DNA of 25,730 nucleotides from Deltaproteobacteria bacterium (GCA_030688705.1 JAUYJH010000024.1:1-25730), one strand, 5' to 3'; counted from the first letter of the stretch, positions 1-7,646 are shown. Notes: generated from the sequence alone by a model not told the origin. Made by a program: numbers and translations.

Positions 1-225
1 ATGGCACATGCCTGCCGCCACGGCTTCTTTTAAACCGGGAGGATATTGATTGTTGTTGGCGTAATAATAATTGCAGACTTTTGTTGTGAGGGTGAAACCG
101 GGGGGGACCGGTAACCCTAAGCGGCACATCTCGGCCAAGCCGGCCCCTTTGCCCCCCAAAAGTTCTTTCAAGGAGGCATCGCCTTCCGCTTTTCCGTCAC
201 CGAAGGTGTAGATGTATTTGGCCAT
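1..225 (-). CDS. ppdK: Pyruvate, phosphate dikinase, N-terminal part (cut by window edge)
   Basis: Only the first 75 codons are inside the window; the rest lies beyond the left edge. The enzyme interconverts pyruvate, ATP and phosphate with PEP, AMP and pyrophosphate in the cytoplasm. The visible protein starts MAKYIYTFGDGKAEGDASLK and continues with LLGGKGAGLAEM and LGLPVPPGFTLTT, the characteristic opening of the nucleotide-binding domain of PPDK (GGKGA...GLPVPPGF). The ATG at 225 gives the family's normal N-terminus. PEP synthase shares the GGKGANLGEM-like stretch, but the MAKYIYTFGDGKAEG leader is typical of PPDK. An AT-rich palindromic repeat lies immediately upstream, between this gene and glyQS. 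Confidence 0.9.
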   Translation of the reverse strand, partial: MAKYIYTFGDGKAEGDASLKELLGGKGAGLAEMCRLGLPVPPGFTLTTKVCNYYYANNNQYPPGLKEAVAAGMCH

Positions 226-227
226 AA

Positions 228-365
228 ATTCTAAATTCTAAGCACTAAATCCTAAACAAATCACAAATTTCAATTCTTTAAATTCTAAACAAGTGGGTTT
301 GAAGCATTACAATTTGGAGAATTGGAATTTGTTTAGAATTTAGAAATTAGTGTTTAGCATTTCTC
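228..365. repeat. AT-rich imperfect inverted repeat (CTAAATTCTAAA family)
   Basis: This intergenic stretch is built from iterations of words such as aaattctaaa and tcctaaacaaat on the left and their complements on the right (ggaatttgtttagaattta). The two halves can fold back on each other. A second copy of the same family lies at 23932-24088 upstream of ruvX, so it is a dispersed element. It fills the gap between ppdK and the glyQS stop codon. No coding capacity is evident. Confidence 0.75.
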
Positions 366-369
366 CTTA

Positions 370-1659
370 TTAACCAACAAACTTATCACTTAAGTACCGC
401 ACTAATTGATCCACTGCCACGCGGTCTTGCTGCATGGTATCGCGGTTACGAACGGTTACCGCGTGATCTTCCTCGGATTGAAAATCATACGTGATGCAAT
501 ACGGGGTCCCTATTTCATCGTGGCGGCGATAGCGCTTGCCGATGGAACCGGCTTCATCGTAATCGGCCGTAAAATATTTGCGCAATTCTTTTTCCAGTTT
601 GACGGCCGGTTCGCGCAGTTTGCCGGACAACGGAAAAACCGCCGCCTGATACGGCGCAATGCTCGGGTGAAAACGCATCACCACCCGTTTTTCCCCCTTC
701 ACCTCTTCTTCATGATAGGCATCGATCATCAAGGCAAGGCAGGTTCGATCGACGCCGACGGAGGTCTCCACCACCGCGGGGATAAAACGCTCTTTCGTCT
801 CCTCATTATAATAATCGAGGTCTTTTCCCGAAAATTTGGCGTGTTGGGAGAGATCAAAATTGCCGCGGTCGGCAATCCCTTCCAACTCCGACCAGCCAAA
901 GGGCATCTGAAACTCGACATCGGTGCAACCGCTGGCGTAATGGGCCAGTTCATCTTTTGCATGGGGGCGCAGGCGCAAATTTTCTTTGCGGACGCCGATC
1001 GACAAAAACCAATCGTAACGGCTTTGCACCCAATATTCGTACCATTTTTTCGATTCCTTCGGATGGCAGAAAAATTCAAGTTCCATCTGTTCAAATTCGC
1101 GCGACCGAAAAATAAAATTGCGCGGGGTAATTTCATTGCGAAAGGCTTTTCCAATTTGCGCAATCCCGAATGGAATTTTTAAGCGCGAGACAGTTTGAAC
1201 ATTCTTAAATTCGGTAAAAATGGATTGGCAGGTTTCGGGTCTCAAATAGGCTATCGATTCGGCATCTTGCGTGGCCCCAACATGGGTCTGAAACATCAGA
1301 TTGAATTTTTTGGGGTCGGTCAACTCCCCGCCGCACTCGGGACAGACTTTGGTGGTAATTTCATCCAAACGAAATCGCTTTTTACACTTTTTACAATCAA
1401 CCATCGGATCGGAAAACGCTTCCACATGGCCGCTGGCCACCCACGTTTGCGGATGGGCGATGATGCTCGTATCCAGCCCCACCACATCTTCGCGCCACTG
1501 GACCATGGTGCGCCACCAGTTGTCTTTCACACGGCGCTTGAGTTCACAGCCGACCGGACCAAAATCCCAAAAGCCGTTGATGCCGCCGTAAATTTCGCTC
1601 GATTGAAAAACAAACCCGCGCCGCTTGCAAAGCGAAACCAATGTTTCCATGTCGACCAT
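370..1659 (-). CDS. glyQS: Glycyl-tRNA synthetase, dimeric class II type
   Basis: The enzyme charges tRNA-Gly with glycine in the cytoplasm. The 429-residue protein matches the alpha2 (eukaryote/archaea/Gram-positive-like) GlyRS rather than the alpha2beta2 form. Near the N-terminus it has RRGFVFQSSEIYGGINGFWD. A zinc-ribbon insert, CKKC ... CPEC, lies at about residues 89-109. Class II motif 2 is FRNEITPRNFIFRSREFEQM, and motif 3 is SVGVDRTCLALM. The C-terminal anticodon-binding domain begins around FHPSIAPYQAAVFPLS. The start at 1659 (ATG) has no clear Shine-Dalgarno sequence, and an in-frame ATG at 1650 is possible. The gene is monocistronic between repeats. An upstream TTGACG on the minus strand could be a -35 box, but no convincing -10 follows. 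Confidence 0.95.
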   Translation of the reverse strand: MVDMETLVSLCKRRGFVFQSSEIYGGINGFWDFGPVGCELKRRVKDNWWRTMVQWREDVVGLDTSIIAHPQTWVASGHVEAFSDPMVDCKKCKKRFRLDEITTKVCPECGGELTDPKKFNLMFQTHVGATQDAESIAYLRPETCQSIFTEFKNVQTVSRLKIPFGIAQIGKAFRNEITPRNFIFRSREFEQMELEFFCHPKESKKWYEYWVQSRYDWFLSIGVRKENLRLRPHAKDELAHYASGCTDVEFQMPFGWSELEGIADRGNFDLSQHAKFSGKDLDYYNEETKERFIPAVVETSVGVDRTCLALMIDAYHEEEVKGEKRVVMRFHPSIAPYQAAVFPLSGKLREPAVKLEKELRKYFTADYDEAGSIGKRYRRHDEIGTPYCITYDFQSEEDHAVTVRNRDTMQQDRVAVDQLVRYLSDKFVG

Positions 1660-1748
1660 AGGCCGACTTGGCTAGCATGCGTATTTTGGGGCGTCAATTG
1701 TGGAGTAACCCAATGTGGTAGCCCAAAAAAAGGGGCGAAAATTCCTGA

Positions 1749-1776
1749 TTGAGCTTCTTGGGCGCTTGCATATAAT
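1749..1776 (+). promoter_or_regulatory. Putative sigma70 promoter of the RND adaptor gene
   Basis: A perfect -10 box TATAAT at 1771-1776 is preceded, with a 16-bp spacer, by TTGAGC at 1749-1754. Transcription would begin near 1783 and run through the palindromic repeat at 1788-1842 into the RND adaptor gene. Confidence 0.5.
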
Positions 1777-1787
1777 GCCCCTTGGTT

Positions 1788-1842
1788 GTCATCCTGAGCG
1801 TTAGCGAAGGCCCCCTAGATTCTTCGCTTCGCTCAGAATGAC
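1788..1842. repeat. Dispersed palindromic repeat (gtcatcctgagcg...gctcagaatgac)
   Basis: The ends gtcatcctgagcg and gctcagaatgac are inverted copies of one another, with cgaag/cttcg further in. The arms are about 22 bp with roughly three mismatches. A related element sits at 6890-6964 between dapA and dapB. The final atgac of the element contains the start codon used by the adjacent RND adaptor gene (ATG at 1838). Confidence 0.8.
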
Positions 1843-2908
1843 ATTCCGGCAATTTCAGTGTCTGATTCTTCTATTTACTTGCGCCTGCTCCCGCGGCGGG
1901 CCGGGGGGGTTTTTCGGCGACGGCAAAGCCTCTGTTTCGGTCGAAAAAGTTCTGACAGAGGAAAAACAGCCGACGATCACACTGCCGGCGGTCTTGGAAC
2001 CTTCTGAAAAAGTCGAAATCCAGTTTCCATTTGACGCCAAAATCGAGCGGGTGTTGGTCAATCTGGGCGACACCGTCCGCCAGGGAGACCTGTTGTTCAC
2101 ACTCAATGATCAAGATTTCAATCTGAAGATGGCACAGCTCAAAGCCCAAAAACTGGAGCAAGAGGCCCTTCTTGATAAAAATAATTATTTTTTAAGAACC
2201 AGGGATCGACTGCTGGAAGAGGGGAAAATCGACAAATCGCTCTATGATTCTCTGGAAGCCGAGGTCCGTTCTCTGGAGACGCAATTAAACCGGATTAAAA
2301 CCGATATTTCGGTGATCGAAAATCAGGCACATGGCCTCAATGTTACAAGCCCCATTTCCGGGATGGTGACGGTCAAAAACATCGTTCCGGGGGCCGGCGC
2401 GTCCGCCAGGCAGGTTCTCATGACCCTTGTCAAAAACGACCCGATCCTGGTCTCTTTCAACATGCCCGCCTCTGACGCGCAAGCCGTCAACAAGGGGGTC
2501 AACCTTTCCGTCCGTGTGGAAGACTTCCCAGAAAAAAATCTCAACGCCACGGTTGTCTTTGTTGCGCCGGAGCTGGACGGCGCCTCCCATAATTTTAACG
2601 TCAAGGCGGCCATGGCCAACCCCCAGCTCGTCTTCAAGGGGGGAATGAGCGCGCAGACGGCGTTTGTGAGCCCCAACAAAACAAAAATACTCGCGATACC
2701 GTCCAAGTCGGTTCTTTCGGATATGGGCAAAGAATATGTCTATGTGGTCCGTCAAAGCCGCGCGTGGCGCGTGCGGGTCTATACGCGAAAAAGCCCCGAT
2801 AACCCCGCCGTGTCCGAGATCATGGAGGGGTTGGAACCCGATGACATGGTGGTCACCGAGGGACAAGAAAAGTTGAAAGAAGGGGCAGAGGTAAACCTAT
2901 GGAGATGA
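1838..2908 (+). CDS. RND efflux adaptor (membrane fusion protein), HlyD/AcrA type
   Basis: This is a periplasmic adaptor subunit that would link an inner-membrane RND pump to an outer-membrane channel. The 356-residue protein has a hydrophobic N-terminus (QFQCLILLFTCACS) that resembles a weak lipoprotein signal with the acceptor Cys in CAC/ACS. The first lipoyl half follows (VEIQFPFDAKIERVLVNLGDTVRQGDLLF, about residues 60-90), then a coiled-coil hairpin (about 95-160), the second lipoyl half (NVTSPISGMVTVKNIVPGAGA), a beta-barrel and the membrane-proximal domain (VLSDMGKEYVYVV). Its only usable ATG lies inside the upstream palindromic repeat. No pump or outer-membrane factor gene lies next to it, so its partner must be elsewhere. 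It overlaps the next gene by 10 bp. Confidence 0.85.
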   Translation: MTFRQFQCLILLFTCACSRGGPGGFFGDGKASVSVEKVLTEEKQPTITLPAVLEPSEKVEIQFPFDAKIERVLVNLGDTVRQGDLLFTLNDQDFNLKMAQLKAQKLEQEALLDKNNYFLRTRDRLLEEGKIDKSLYDSLEAEVRSLETQLNRIKTDISVIENQAHGLNVTSPISGMVTVKNIVPGAGASARQVLMTLVKNDPILVSFNMPASDAQAVNKGVNLSVRVEDFPEKNLNATVVFVAPELDGASHNFNVKAAMANPQLVFKGGMSAQTAFVSPNKTKILAIPSKSVLSDMGKEYVYVVRQSRAWRVRVYTRKSPDNPAVSEIMEGLEPDDMVVTEGQEKLKEGAEVNLWR

Positions 2909-3636
2909 AAAAGCGCTGGATTGCTTCGTCGCTATTGCTCCTCGCAATGACAATCGCGAGTAAGGCAAAAGCCTATGAATGGAGAGAAGTGGATAGGGGC
3001 CTCTTTTATACCTACACCGACAACATCCATGCCTTTAAAGTAGACCCTGGTTTGTTTCAGCTTTCTGTTTTTACCGCGAAGGATTTGAACGAGACCGACG
3101 CGACAGCCTCCATGCTCGCCAAAAAATCGGGGGCCATTTTGGCCGTCAACGGCGGATTTTTCAGCCCCTCCCACAAATCGCTGGGGCTTTTAATGCGCGA
3201 AGGAAAGGTGTTAAACCCGACGCACAAGACAAAATGGTGGGCTGTTTTTTTTATGAAGGACCGCAAACCCCATATCGTGCCGCCGGATGCTTTTATTTTT
3301 CAGCCGCGTATTGAGGCGGCCCTGCAGGCGGGGCCGCGGCTGGTGGTGGACGGGAAAATGCCGAAGCTCAAAGAGGCCGTCGCCCGCCGCTCCGGAATCG
3401 GCATCCGCAAAAACGGCGATATTGTCATTGCGGTGACCGATGAAACGCCAAAAACCATGGAAGAATTCGCGGGGGTGTTTCAGCGCTCTGAAGAAAAAGA
3501 GGGATTTGACTGCGTGAATGCCTTGAATCTCGACGGCGGCCGGTCGAGCCAGATTTATTTTAATGACAGCGGTTTCAAACTGGAAGTGCCGGGCCTCTCA
3601 CGCATCGCCAATGCCATCACGGTATTCCCCCGTTAG
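2899..3636 (+). CDS. Exported NAGPA/DUF2233-family phosphodiester glycosidase-like protein
   Basis: The 245-residue protein has a signal peptide (MEMKKRW, then a hydrophobic core, cleavage probably after SKAKA) and a single NAGPA-type domain. Family hallmarks are GAILAVNGGFFSPSHK (about residues 81-96), QAGPRLVVDGK, RRSGIGIRKNGDIVIAVTDE and ALNLDGGRSSQIYF near the C-terminus. Bacterial members are exported and are often linked to exopolysaccharide or cell-wall glycan processing; the substrate here is not evident. ATG at 2899 (or 2905) overlaps the preceding adaptor gene, so the two are probably co-transcribed. The codons for the hydrophobic core come from a dispersed repeat (2918-2951). The stop codon overlaps the rho stop by 4 bp on the other strand. 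Confidence 0.8.
   Translation: MEMKKRWIASSLLLLAMTIASKAKAYEWREVDRGLFYTYTDNIHAFKVDPGLFQLSVFTAKDLNETDATASMLAKKSGAILAVNGGFFSPSHKSLGLLMREGKVLNPTHKTKWWAVFFMKDRKPHIVPPDAFIFQPRIEAALQAGPRLVVDGKMPKLKEAVARRSGIGIRKNGDIVIAVTDETPKTMEEFAGVFQRSEEKEGFDCVNALNLDGGRSSQIYFNDSGFKLEVPGLSRIANAITVFPR
2918..2951. repeat. Dispersed repeat ggattgcttcgtcgct...cctcgcaatgac inside a signal-peptide region
   Basis: The stretch has the form of the common bacterial dispersed element gtcattgcgaggagc...gacgaagcaatcc in reverse, with attgc/gcaat complementary ends. It lies in frame within codons 7-18 of the NAGPA-family gene and encodes its hydrophobic signal core. Identification rests on recognising the element from other genomes; no second copy of this family was found in the window. 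Confidence 0.65.
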
Positions 3637-4880
3637 GAATTCATCGAATCCAAAAATTCCTTGTTTGTTTTGGTCGGACGGACTTTGTCGAGCAAAAATT
3701 CCATGGCATCAACGGTGCTCATCGGCGTCAGCAATTTTCTCAAAATCCAGGCTCTTTGCAGGACATTTTCCGGAAGCAACAACTCTTCTTTCCGGGTTCC
3801 CGATTTGGCGACATCCATGCAGGGGAAGATTCTCTTCTCCATCAGCTTGCGATCGAGATGGATCTCCATGTTGCCGGTTCCCTTGAACTCTTCAAAAATG
3901 ACTTCGTCCATGCGGCTGCCGGTATCGACCAGCGCCGTTCCCATGATCGTCAAAGAACCCCCCTCTTCGATATTCCGAGCGGCACCAAAAAACCGTTTCG
4001 GTTTGTGGAGGGCGTTGGAATCAACACCGCCGGAAAGAATTTTTCCAGACGGCGGCACCACCGCGTTGTAGGCGCGGGCCAAACGGGTAATGCTGTCGAG
4101 CAAAATGACCACATCTTTTTTGTTTTCCACAAGGCGCTTTGCCTTTTCCAAAACCATCTCGGCCACCTGAACGTGGCGCTGGGCCGGCTCATCAAAGGTG
4201 GAAGAGACCACCTCGGCATTCACATTGCGCTGCACATCGGTCACCTCTTCCGGACGTTCATCGATCAAAAGAACAATCAAAACAATTTCGGGATGATTTT
4301 TGGTGACGGCATTCGCAATATTTTGCAAAAGAATCGTTTTGCCGGCGCGCGGCGGCGATACGATCAGCCCGCGCTGGCCTTTGCCGATGGGGCAGAGCAG
4401 ATCCATGATGCGGGTCGAATAATTGCTTTTGTCAAATTCGAGATTGATTCTTTCCTCGGGATAAAGCGGCGTTAAATTATCGAAAAGGATCTTTTCCCGT
4501 TTTTCATCGGCCGGTTCGATATTGATCTGCTCCACCTTAAGAAGGGCAAAATAACGTTCCGTGTCTTTGGGTGGGCGAATCTGGCCCGAAACGGTGTCGC
4601 CCGTTCTCAAATTAAAGCGGCGAATCTGGGAGGGAGAGACATAAATATCATCGGGCCCCGGCAGATAGTTATAATCGGGAGAGCGCAAAAACCCAAACCC
4701 GTCGGGCAGGCATTCCAAAACTCCCTCGCCATAGATGGCGCCGCTCTGCGCGGCATGCGCCTGAAGCAGGGCAAAAATCAGCTCTTGTCTGCGCAGGTTA
4801 CTGGCCCCCTCGATTTTCATTTGATGGGCCAGCTCCACCAGATCACCGATCTTTTTGGCCTTCAGCTCGTTTAAATGCAT
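3633..4880 (-). CDS. rho: Transcription termination factor Rho
   Basis: Rho is the hexameric RNA-dependent ATPase/helicase that ends transcription of untranslated RNA. The 415-residue protein has an N-terminal helical domain (MHLNELKAKKIGDLVELAHQ), a cold-shock-like RNA-binding domain with GEGVLECLPDGFGFLRSPDYNY (about 51-72), Walker A SPPRAGKT (175-182), Walker B VVILLDSITRLARAYN, and the RNA-translocating Q/R-loop region GTGNMEIHLDRKL. Length and order are normal. ATG at 4880 has a strong Shine-Dalgarno (aaggagg, 4888-4894, 7-nt spacer). A promoter (TTGACA-17-CATACT) lies about 135 bp upstream, leaving a leader of roughly 125 nt. The gene ends tail to tail with the NAGPA gene. Confidence 0.98.
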   Translation of the reverse strand: MHLNELKAKKIGDLVELAHQMKIEGASNLRRQELIFALLQAHAAQSGAIYGEGVLECLPDGFGFLRSPDYNYLPGPDDIYVSPSQIRRFNLRTGDTVSGQIRPPKDTERYFALLKVEQINIEPADEKREKILFDNLTPLYPEERINLEFDKSNYSTRIMDLLCPIGKGQRGLIVSPPRAGKTILLQNIANAVTKNHPEIVLIVLLIDERPEEVTDVQRNVNAEVVSSTFDEPAQRHVQVAEMVLEKAKRLVENKKDVVILLDSITRLARAYNAVVPPSGKILSGGVDSNALHKPKRFFGAARNIEEGGSLTIMGTALVDTGSRMDEVIFEEFKGTGNMEIHLDRKLMEKRIFPCMDVAKSGTRKEELLLPENVLQRAWILRKLLTPMSTVDAMEFLLDKVRPTKTNKEFLDSMNS

Positions 4881-5013
4881 ATAAAACCCTCCTTGGGATT
4901 ATTTTTGAATTTCATGAATGGAATAAACAAAGTGGCGGCACAGGTTTTTTGGGATGCTGTTTAGGAGTCTGTTCTTTTTGGATTTCCTTAAAAGTTATAC
5001 CGGAATTGGGGCG

Positions 5014-5042
5014 AGTATGTCGTGGCGGCCCAAAAATGTCAA
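5014..5042 (-). promoter_or_regulatory. Putative sigma70 promoter of rho
   Basis: On the minus strand a perfect -35 box TTGACA (5042-5037) is followed after 17 bp by CATACT (5019-5014), which matches four of six -10 positions. Transcription would start near 5007 and give a leader of about 125 nt before the rho ATG. Confidence 0.55.
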
Positions 5043-5080
5043 GAATTTAAGCTCTATAGCCATATTAACCGACATAAAAC

Positions 5081-5109
5081 TTGACATAAAATGGGGGGCC
5101 TGCTAGGAT
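5081..5109 (+). promoter_or_regulatory. Putative sigma70 promoter of the dap operon
   Basis: A perfect -35 box TTGACA (5081-5086) is followed by a 17-bp spacer and TAGGAT (5104-5109) as -10. It diverges from the rho promoter; the two -35 boxes are 38 bp apart. Transcription would begin near 5116, about 45 nt before the dapF start. Nothing else was recognised in the 280-bp rho-dapF spacer. Confidence 0.6.
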
Positions 5110-5160
5110 GCGCCACTGTTTTTACTTAAGGATTTCAAGGGGTTAACCAAAGGATTGAAA

Positions 5161-6000
5161 GTGGCTGGAAAACAAAAAACGCTCCATTTTGTCAAAATGC
5201 AGGGGGCCGGCAACGACTGCATCATTATCGATTTAATGAAGTCGAAGCCTTTAAACCCCCAGCGCCTCGCCCGCAAAATCTGTAACCGCCGTTTGGGCGT
5301 GGGGGCCGACCAGCTTTTGCTTTTGGCCAAATCCCGCAAAGCCGATTTTAAAATGCAGATTTTCAATGCCGACGGTTCCGAGGCCGAAATGTGCGGCAAT
5401 GGCATCCGTTGCCTCGCCCGCTACATCCGCGAGGCCGGTTACACCTCCAAAAAAGAGATGACCATTGAGACATTGGCCGGCATCCGTAAAGTCAAAGTCG
5501 CTTCCAAGGCGGTCGAAGTCAATCTGGGTGAACCCAAACTAAAAGGAAAAGAGATTCCGGTCCATTTGAGCGGCCGCATCATCAATCGCCCCTTGAAAAT
5601 AGATGCCAAAGATTTTCGCATTACCTGTCTCTCTTTGGGAAATCCGCATTGTGTTATTTATCAGGAAAATCTCGATACGTTCCCGGTCGAAAAATACGGC
5701 CCGCTGCTGGAGCATTATCATCTGTTTCCCCACCGGACCAATATCAGTTTTGTGAACGTCCTCTCCACGGGGGAATTGAAAGCCAGAGTCTGGGAGCGGG
5801 GTGTCGGCGAAACACTCGCTTGCGGCACCGCCGCGGCGGCCTCATTGGTGGCCAGCGTCTTGAACGGCTTTACCGAACGCAAAGTCAAAATTGAACTTCC
5901 CGGCGGCAAGCTGGAAGTGGAATGGAACCGCGACGACAACACGGTATGGCTCTCCGGCCCCGCGGAAAAAGTATGCGAAGGGGAATTCCCTCTCTATTGA
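5161..6000 (+). CDS. dapF: Diaminopimelate epimerase
   Basis: This cytoplasmic, cofactor-free epimerase converts LL-diaminopimelate to the meso form used for lysine and peptidoglycan. The protein has the opening FVKMQGAGNDCIIID, the first active-site cysteine in NADGSEAEMCGNGIRC (Cys at about 78) and the second in ETLACGTAAAAS (about 220), so both catalytic thiols are present. About 279 residues is the normal length. I chose GTG at 5161 because aaagga (5149-5154) sits 6 nt before it; a TTG at 5155 would add two residues but lacks a well-placed Shine-Dalgarno. It is the first gene of the dapF-dapA-dapB-dapL-folK operon, 11 bp before dapA. Confidence 0.95.
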   Translation: MAGKQKTLHFVKMQGAGNDCIIIDLMKSKPLNPQRLARKICNRRLGVGADQLLLLAKSRKADFKMQIFNADGSEAEMCGNGIRCLARYIREAGYTSKKEMTIETLAGIRKVKVASKAVEVNLGEPKLKGKEIPVHLSGRIINRPLKIDAKDFRITCLSLGNPHCVIYQENLDTFPVEKYGPLLEHYHLFPHRTNISFVNVLSTGELKARVWERGVGETLACGTAAAASLVASVLNGFTERKVKIELPGGKLEVEWNRDDNTVWLSGPAEKVCEGEFPLY

Positions 6001-6011
6001 GTGAATAATCA

Positions 6012-6899
6012 ATGAAACCCTTGTTTCAGGGATCGATGGTCGCCTTGGTCACCCCCTTTTCAAGCGGAAAGGTGGATGAAAAAACCCTGCGCTCTCTTGT
6101 CGATTGGCACATTCAAAATGGCACCGATGTTTTAGTCCCCTGCGGCACCACGGGAGAAGCCCCCACTTTAAGCTACGAAGAACACGAAAGGGTCATCTCG
6201 ATTGTTGTGGAGCAGGCTTCGGGGCGCGTGCCGGTTTTGGCGGGGTGCGGTTCCAATGCCACCGACAACGCCATCAAACTGGCAAGGCAGGCAAAAAAAG
6301 CCAAGGCCCTGGGAACGCTTCAAGTCACCCCCTACTACAACAAGCCGACGCAGGAAGGGCTCTATCGCCATTTTTCAGCCATAGCCAAAGCCGTCGATTT
6401 GCCGATGGTCCTTTATAATGTTCCCGGCCGTACCGCGGTCAACATGGAGGCGAAAACCACTCTGCGGCTTTCCGCCATCGACACCATTGTCGGCATCAAA
6501 GAGGCCTCGGGCAAACTGGAACAGATCGATCAGATTATCCGCGCGTCCCCCGAAAATTTCTCTCTCTACTCCGGAGACGATCCTCTCAACGCGCAAATCT
6601 ATATGCTGGGGGGAAAGGGGACCATTTCGGTCACGGCCAATATTGTGCCGCAAAAAGTGGCTTCCATTTGGAAGCACTTTGCGGAAGGCGATAAAAGAGA
6701 AGCACTGTCGGCGCATGAAGGTTTGCAGGTTTTGAACAAGATCCTTTTCATTGAAACCAACCCCCTTCCCGTAAAAACGGCTTTGAGCCTGATGGGAAAA
6801 TGCGCGGAAGAATTCCGCCTGCCGCTTTGTCCCATGGGAGAGGGGAATAAGGAAAAATTGAGGGGGACATTAATGGATTACCAATTGTTGTCATCCTGA
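6012..6899 (+). CDS. dapA: 4-hydroxy-tetrahydrodipicolinate synthase
   Basis: DapA condenses pyruvate with aspartate semialdehyde, the committed step of the diaminopimelate/lysine branch. The 295-residue TIM-barrel protein shows GTTGE (Thr46/Thr47), the catalytic tyrosine in YNVPGRT (Tyr135) and the Schiff-base lysine in GIKEASG (Lys163), with VTPYYNKPTQEGLY in between. All active-site elements are intact. It starts 11 bp after dapF without a clear Shine-Dalgarno. The last three codons before the stop (LSS) and the TGA itself lie within a dispersed palindromic repeat that begins at 6890, so the original C-terminus has been slightly replaced. Confidence 0.97.
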   Translation: MKPLFQGSMVALVTPFSSGKVDEKTLRSLVDWHIQNGTDVLVPCGTTGEAPTLSYEEHERVISIVVEQASGRVPVLAGCGSNATDNAIKLARQAKKAKALGTLQVTPYYNKPTQEGLYRHFSAIAKAVDLPMVLYNVPGRTAVNMEAKTTLRLSAIDTIVGIKEASGKLEQIDQIIRASPENFSLYSGDDPLNAQIYMLGGKGTISVTANIVPQKVASIWKHFAEGDKREALSAHEGLQVLNKILFIETNPLPVKTALSLMGKCAEEFRLPLCPMGEGNKEKLRGTLMDYQLLSS

Positions 6900-6964
6900 C
6901 CCTGAGCTTGTCGAAGGGGAAGGATCCCGGTAGCATCGGGATTCTTCGCTACGCTCAGAATGAC
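6890..6964. repeat. Dispersed palindromic repeat between dapA and dapB
   Basis: The element runs from gtcatcctgaccctgagc to cgctacgctcagaatgac, with inner hairpin words cccggtagcatcggg. It shares its ends with the repeat at 1788-1842 and its gagcttgtcgaagggga segment with 18657-18673. Its left end carries the dapA stop codon, and its right end carries an ATG (6960) in frame with dapB. Confidence 0.8.
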
Positions 6965-6983
6965 AAACGCGAAGGACTTCAGA

Positions 6984-7646
6984 ATGACAATGAAACTTTT
7001 CATATCCGGCGCCACCGGCAGAATGGGGAAACTCATTTGCAAACTGGCTCAAGAGAGCAACGCTTGGCAATTGACCGACGACTTTGAGACATGCCAAATC
7101 ATCATCGATTTCAGCGCACCCGAAGGGACCGAAAAGGCTTTGACCCTCGCGCGCGAACGCAAAATCCCCATCGTAATCGGCACAACGGGCCTGAACGAAA
7201 CCCAAAAAGCCCAAGTGACCGCGGCGGCGAAAGAAATCCCCGTTGTCTTTTCACCGAATATGTCGGTCGGGGTGAATCTTCTTTTTAAGCTCATCGAAAC
7301 AGCGGCCAAAACGTTGGAAAAAGATTATAAAATCAAAATATCAGAAACCCATCATATCCATAAAAAAGACAAGCCGTCCGGCACCGCCAAAAGAATGGGA
7401 GAGATCGTCGAAAAAATCAGAAAAGAAAAACCGCCCATTGAATCAATCCGGGAGGGAGAAGTGATCGGCGACCATACCATTATTTTTGGGAACGATGCCG
7501 AACATCTGGCGATCCTTCATCGGGCCGTTGACAGACAAGTCTTCGCCGCCGGAGCATTGAAGGCGGCCCAATGGATCATCGGCAAAAGCCCTGGACTCTA
7601 TACGATGCAGGATGTATTGGGATTGGAGCGTGCGCTCGTACGCTAG
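6984..7646 (+). CDS. dapB: 4-hydroxy-tetrahydrodipicolinate reductase
   Basis: DapB reduces the DapA product to tetrahydrodipicolinate with NAD(P)H. The protein begins MKLFISGATGRMGK (Rossmann GxxGRMG). IIIDFSAPEGT and PIVIGTTGL follow, then the catalytic ETHHIHKKDKPSGTA (His-His and Lys) and GDHTIIFGNDAEHLAILHRA, and it ends FAAGALKAAQWI. At about 220 residues it is shorter than the usual 240-270 because the region between the first strand and IIIDFS is compacted, as in the short thermophile-type enzymes. ATG at 6984 has gaagga 7 nt upstream, and ATG at 6990 is also possible. The in-frame ATG at 6960 belongs to the repeat and is unlikely to be used. Confidence 0.95.
   Translation: MTMKLFISGATGRMGKLICKLAQESNAWQLTDDFETCQIIIDFSAPEGTEKALTLARERKIPIVIGTTGLNETQKAQVTAAAKEIPVVFSPNMSVGVNLLFKLIETAAKTLEKDYKIKISETHHIHKKDKPSGTAKRMGEIVEKIRKEKPPIESIREGEVIGDHTIIFGNDAEHLAILHRAVDRQVFAAGALKAAQWIIGKSPGLYTMQDVLGLERALVR

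Noticed and set aside
406..1182. Long plus-strand reading frame opposite glyQS
   Set aside because: It is the antisense shadow of a clear glycyl-tRNA synthetase, and the translation has no recognisable domain.
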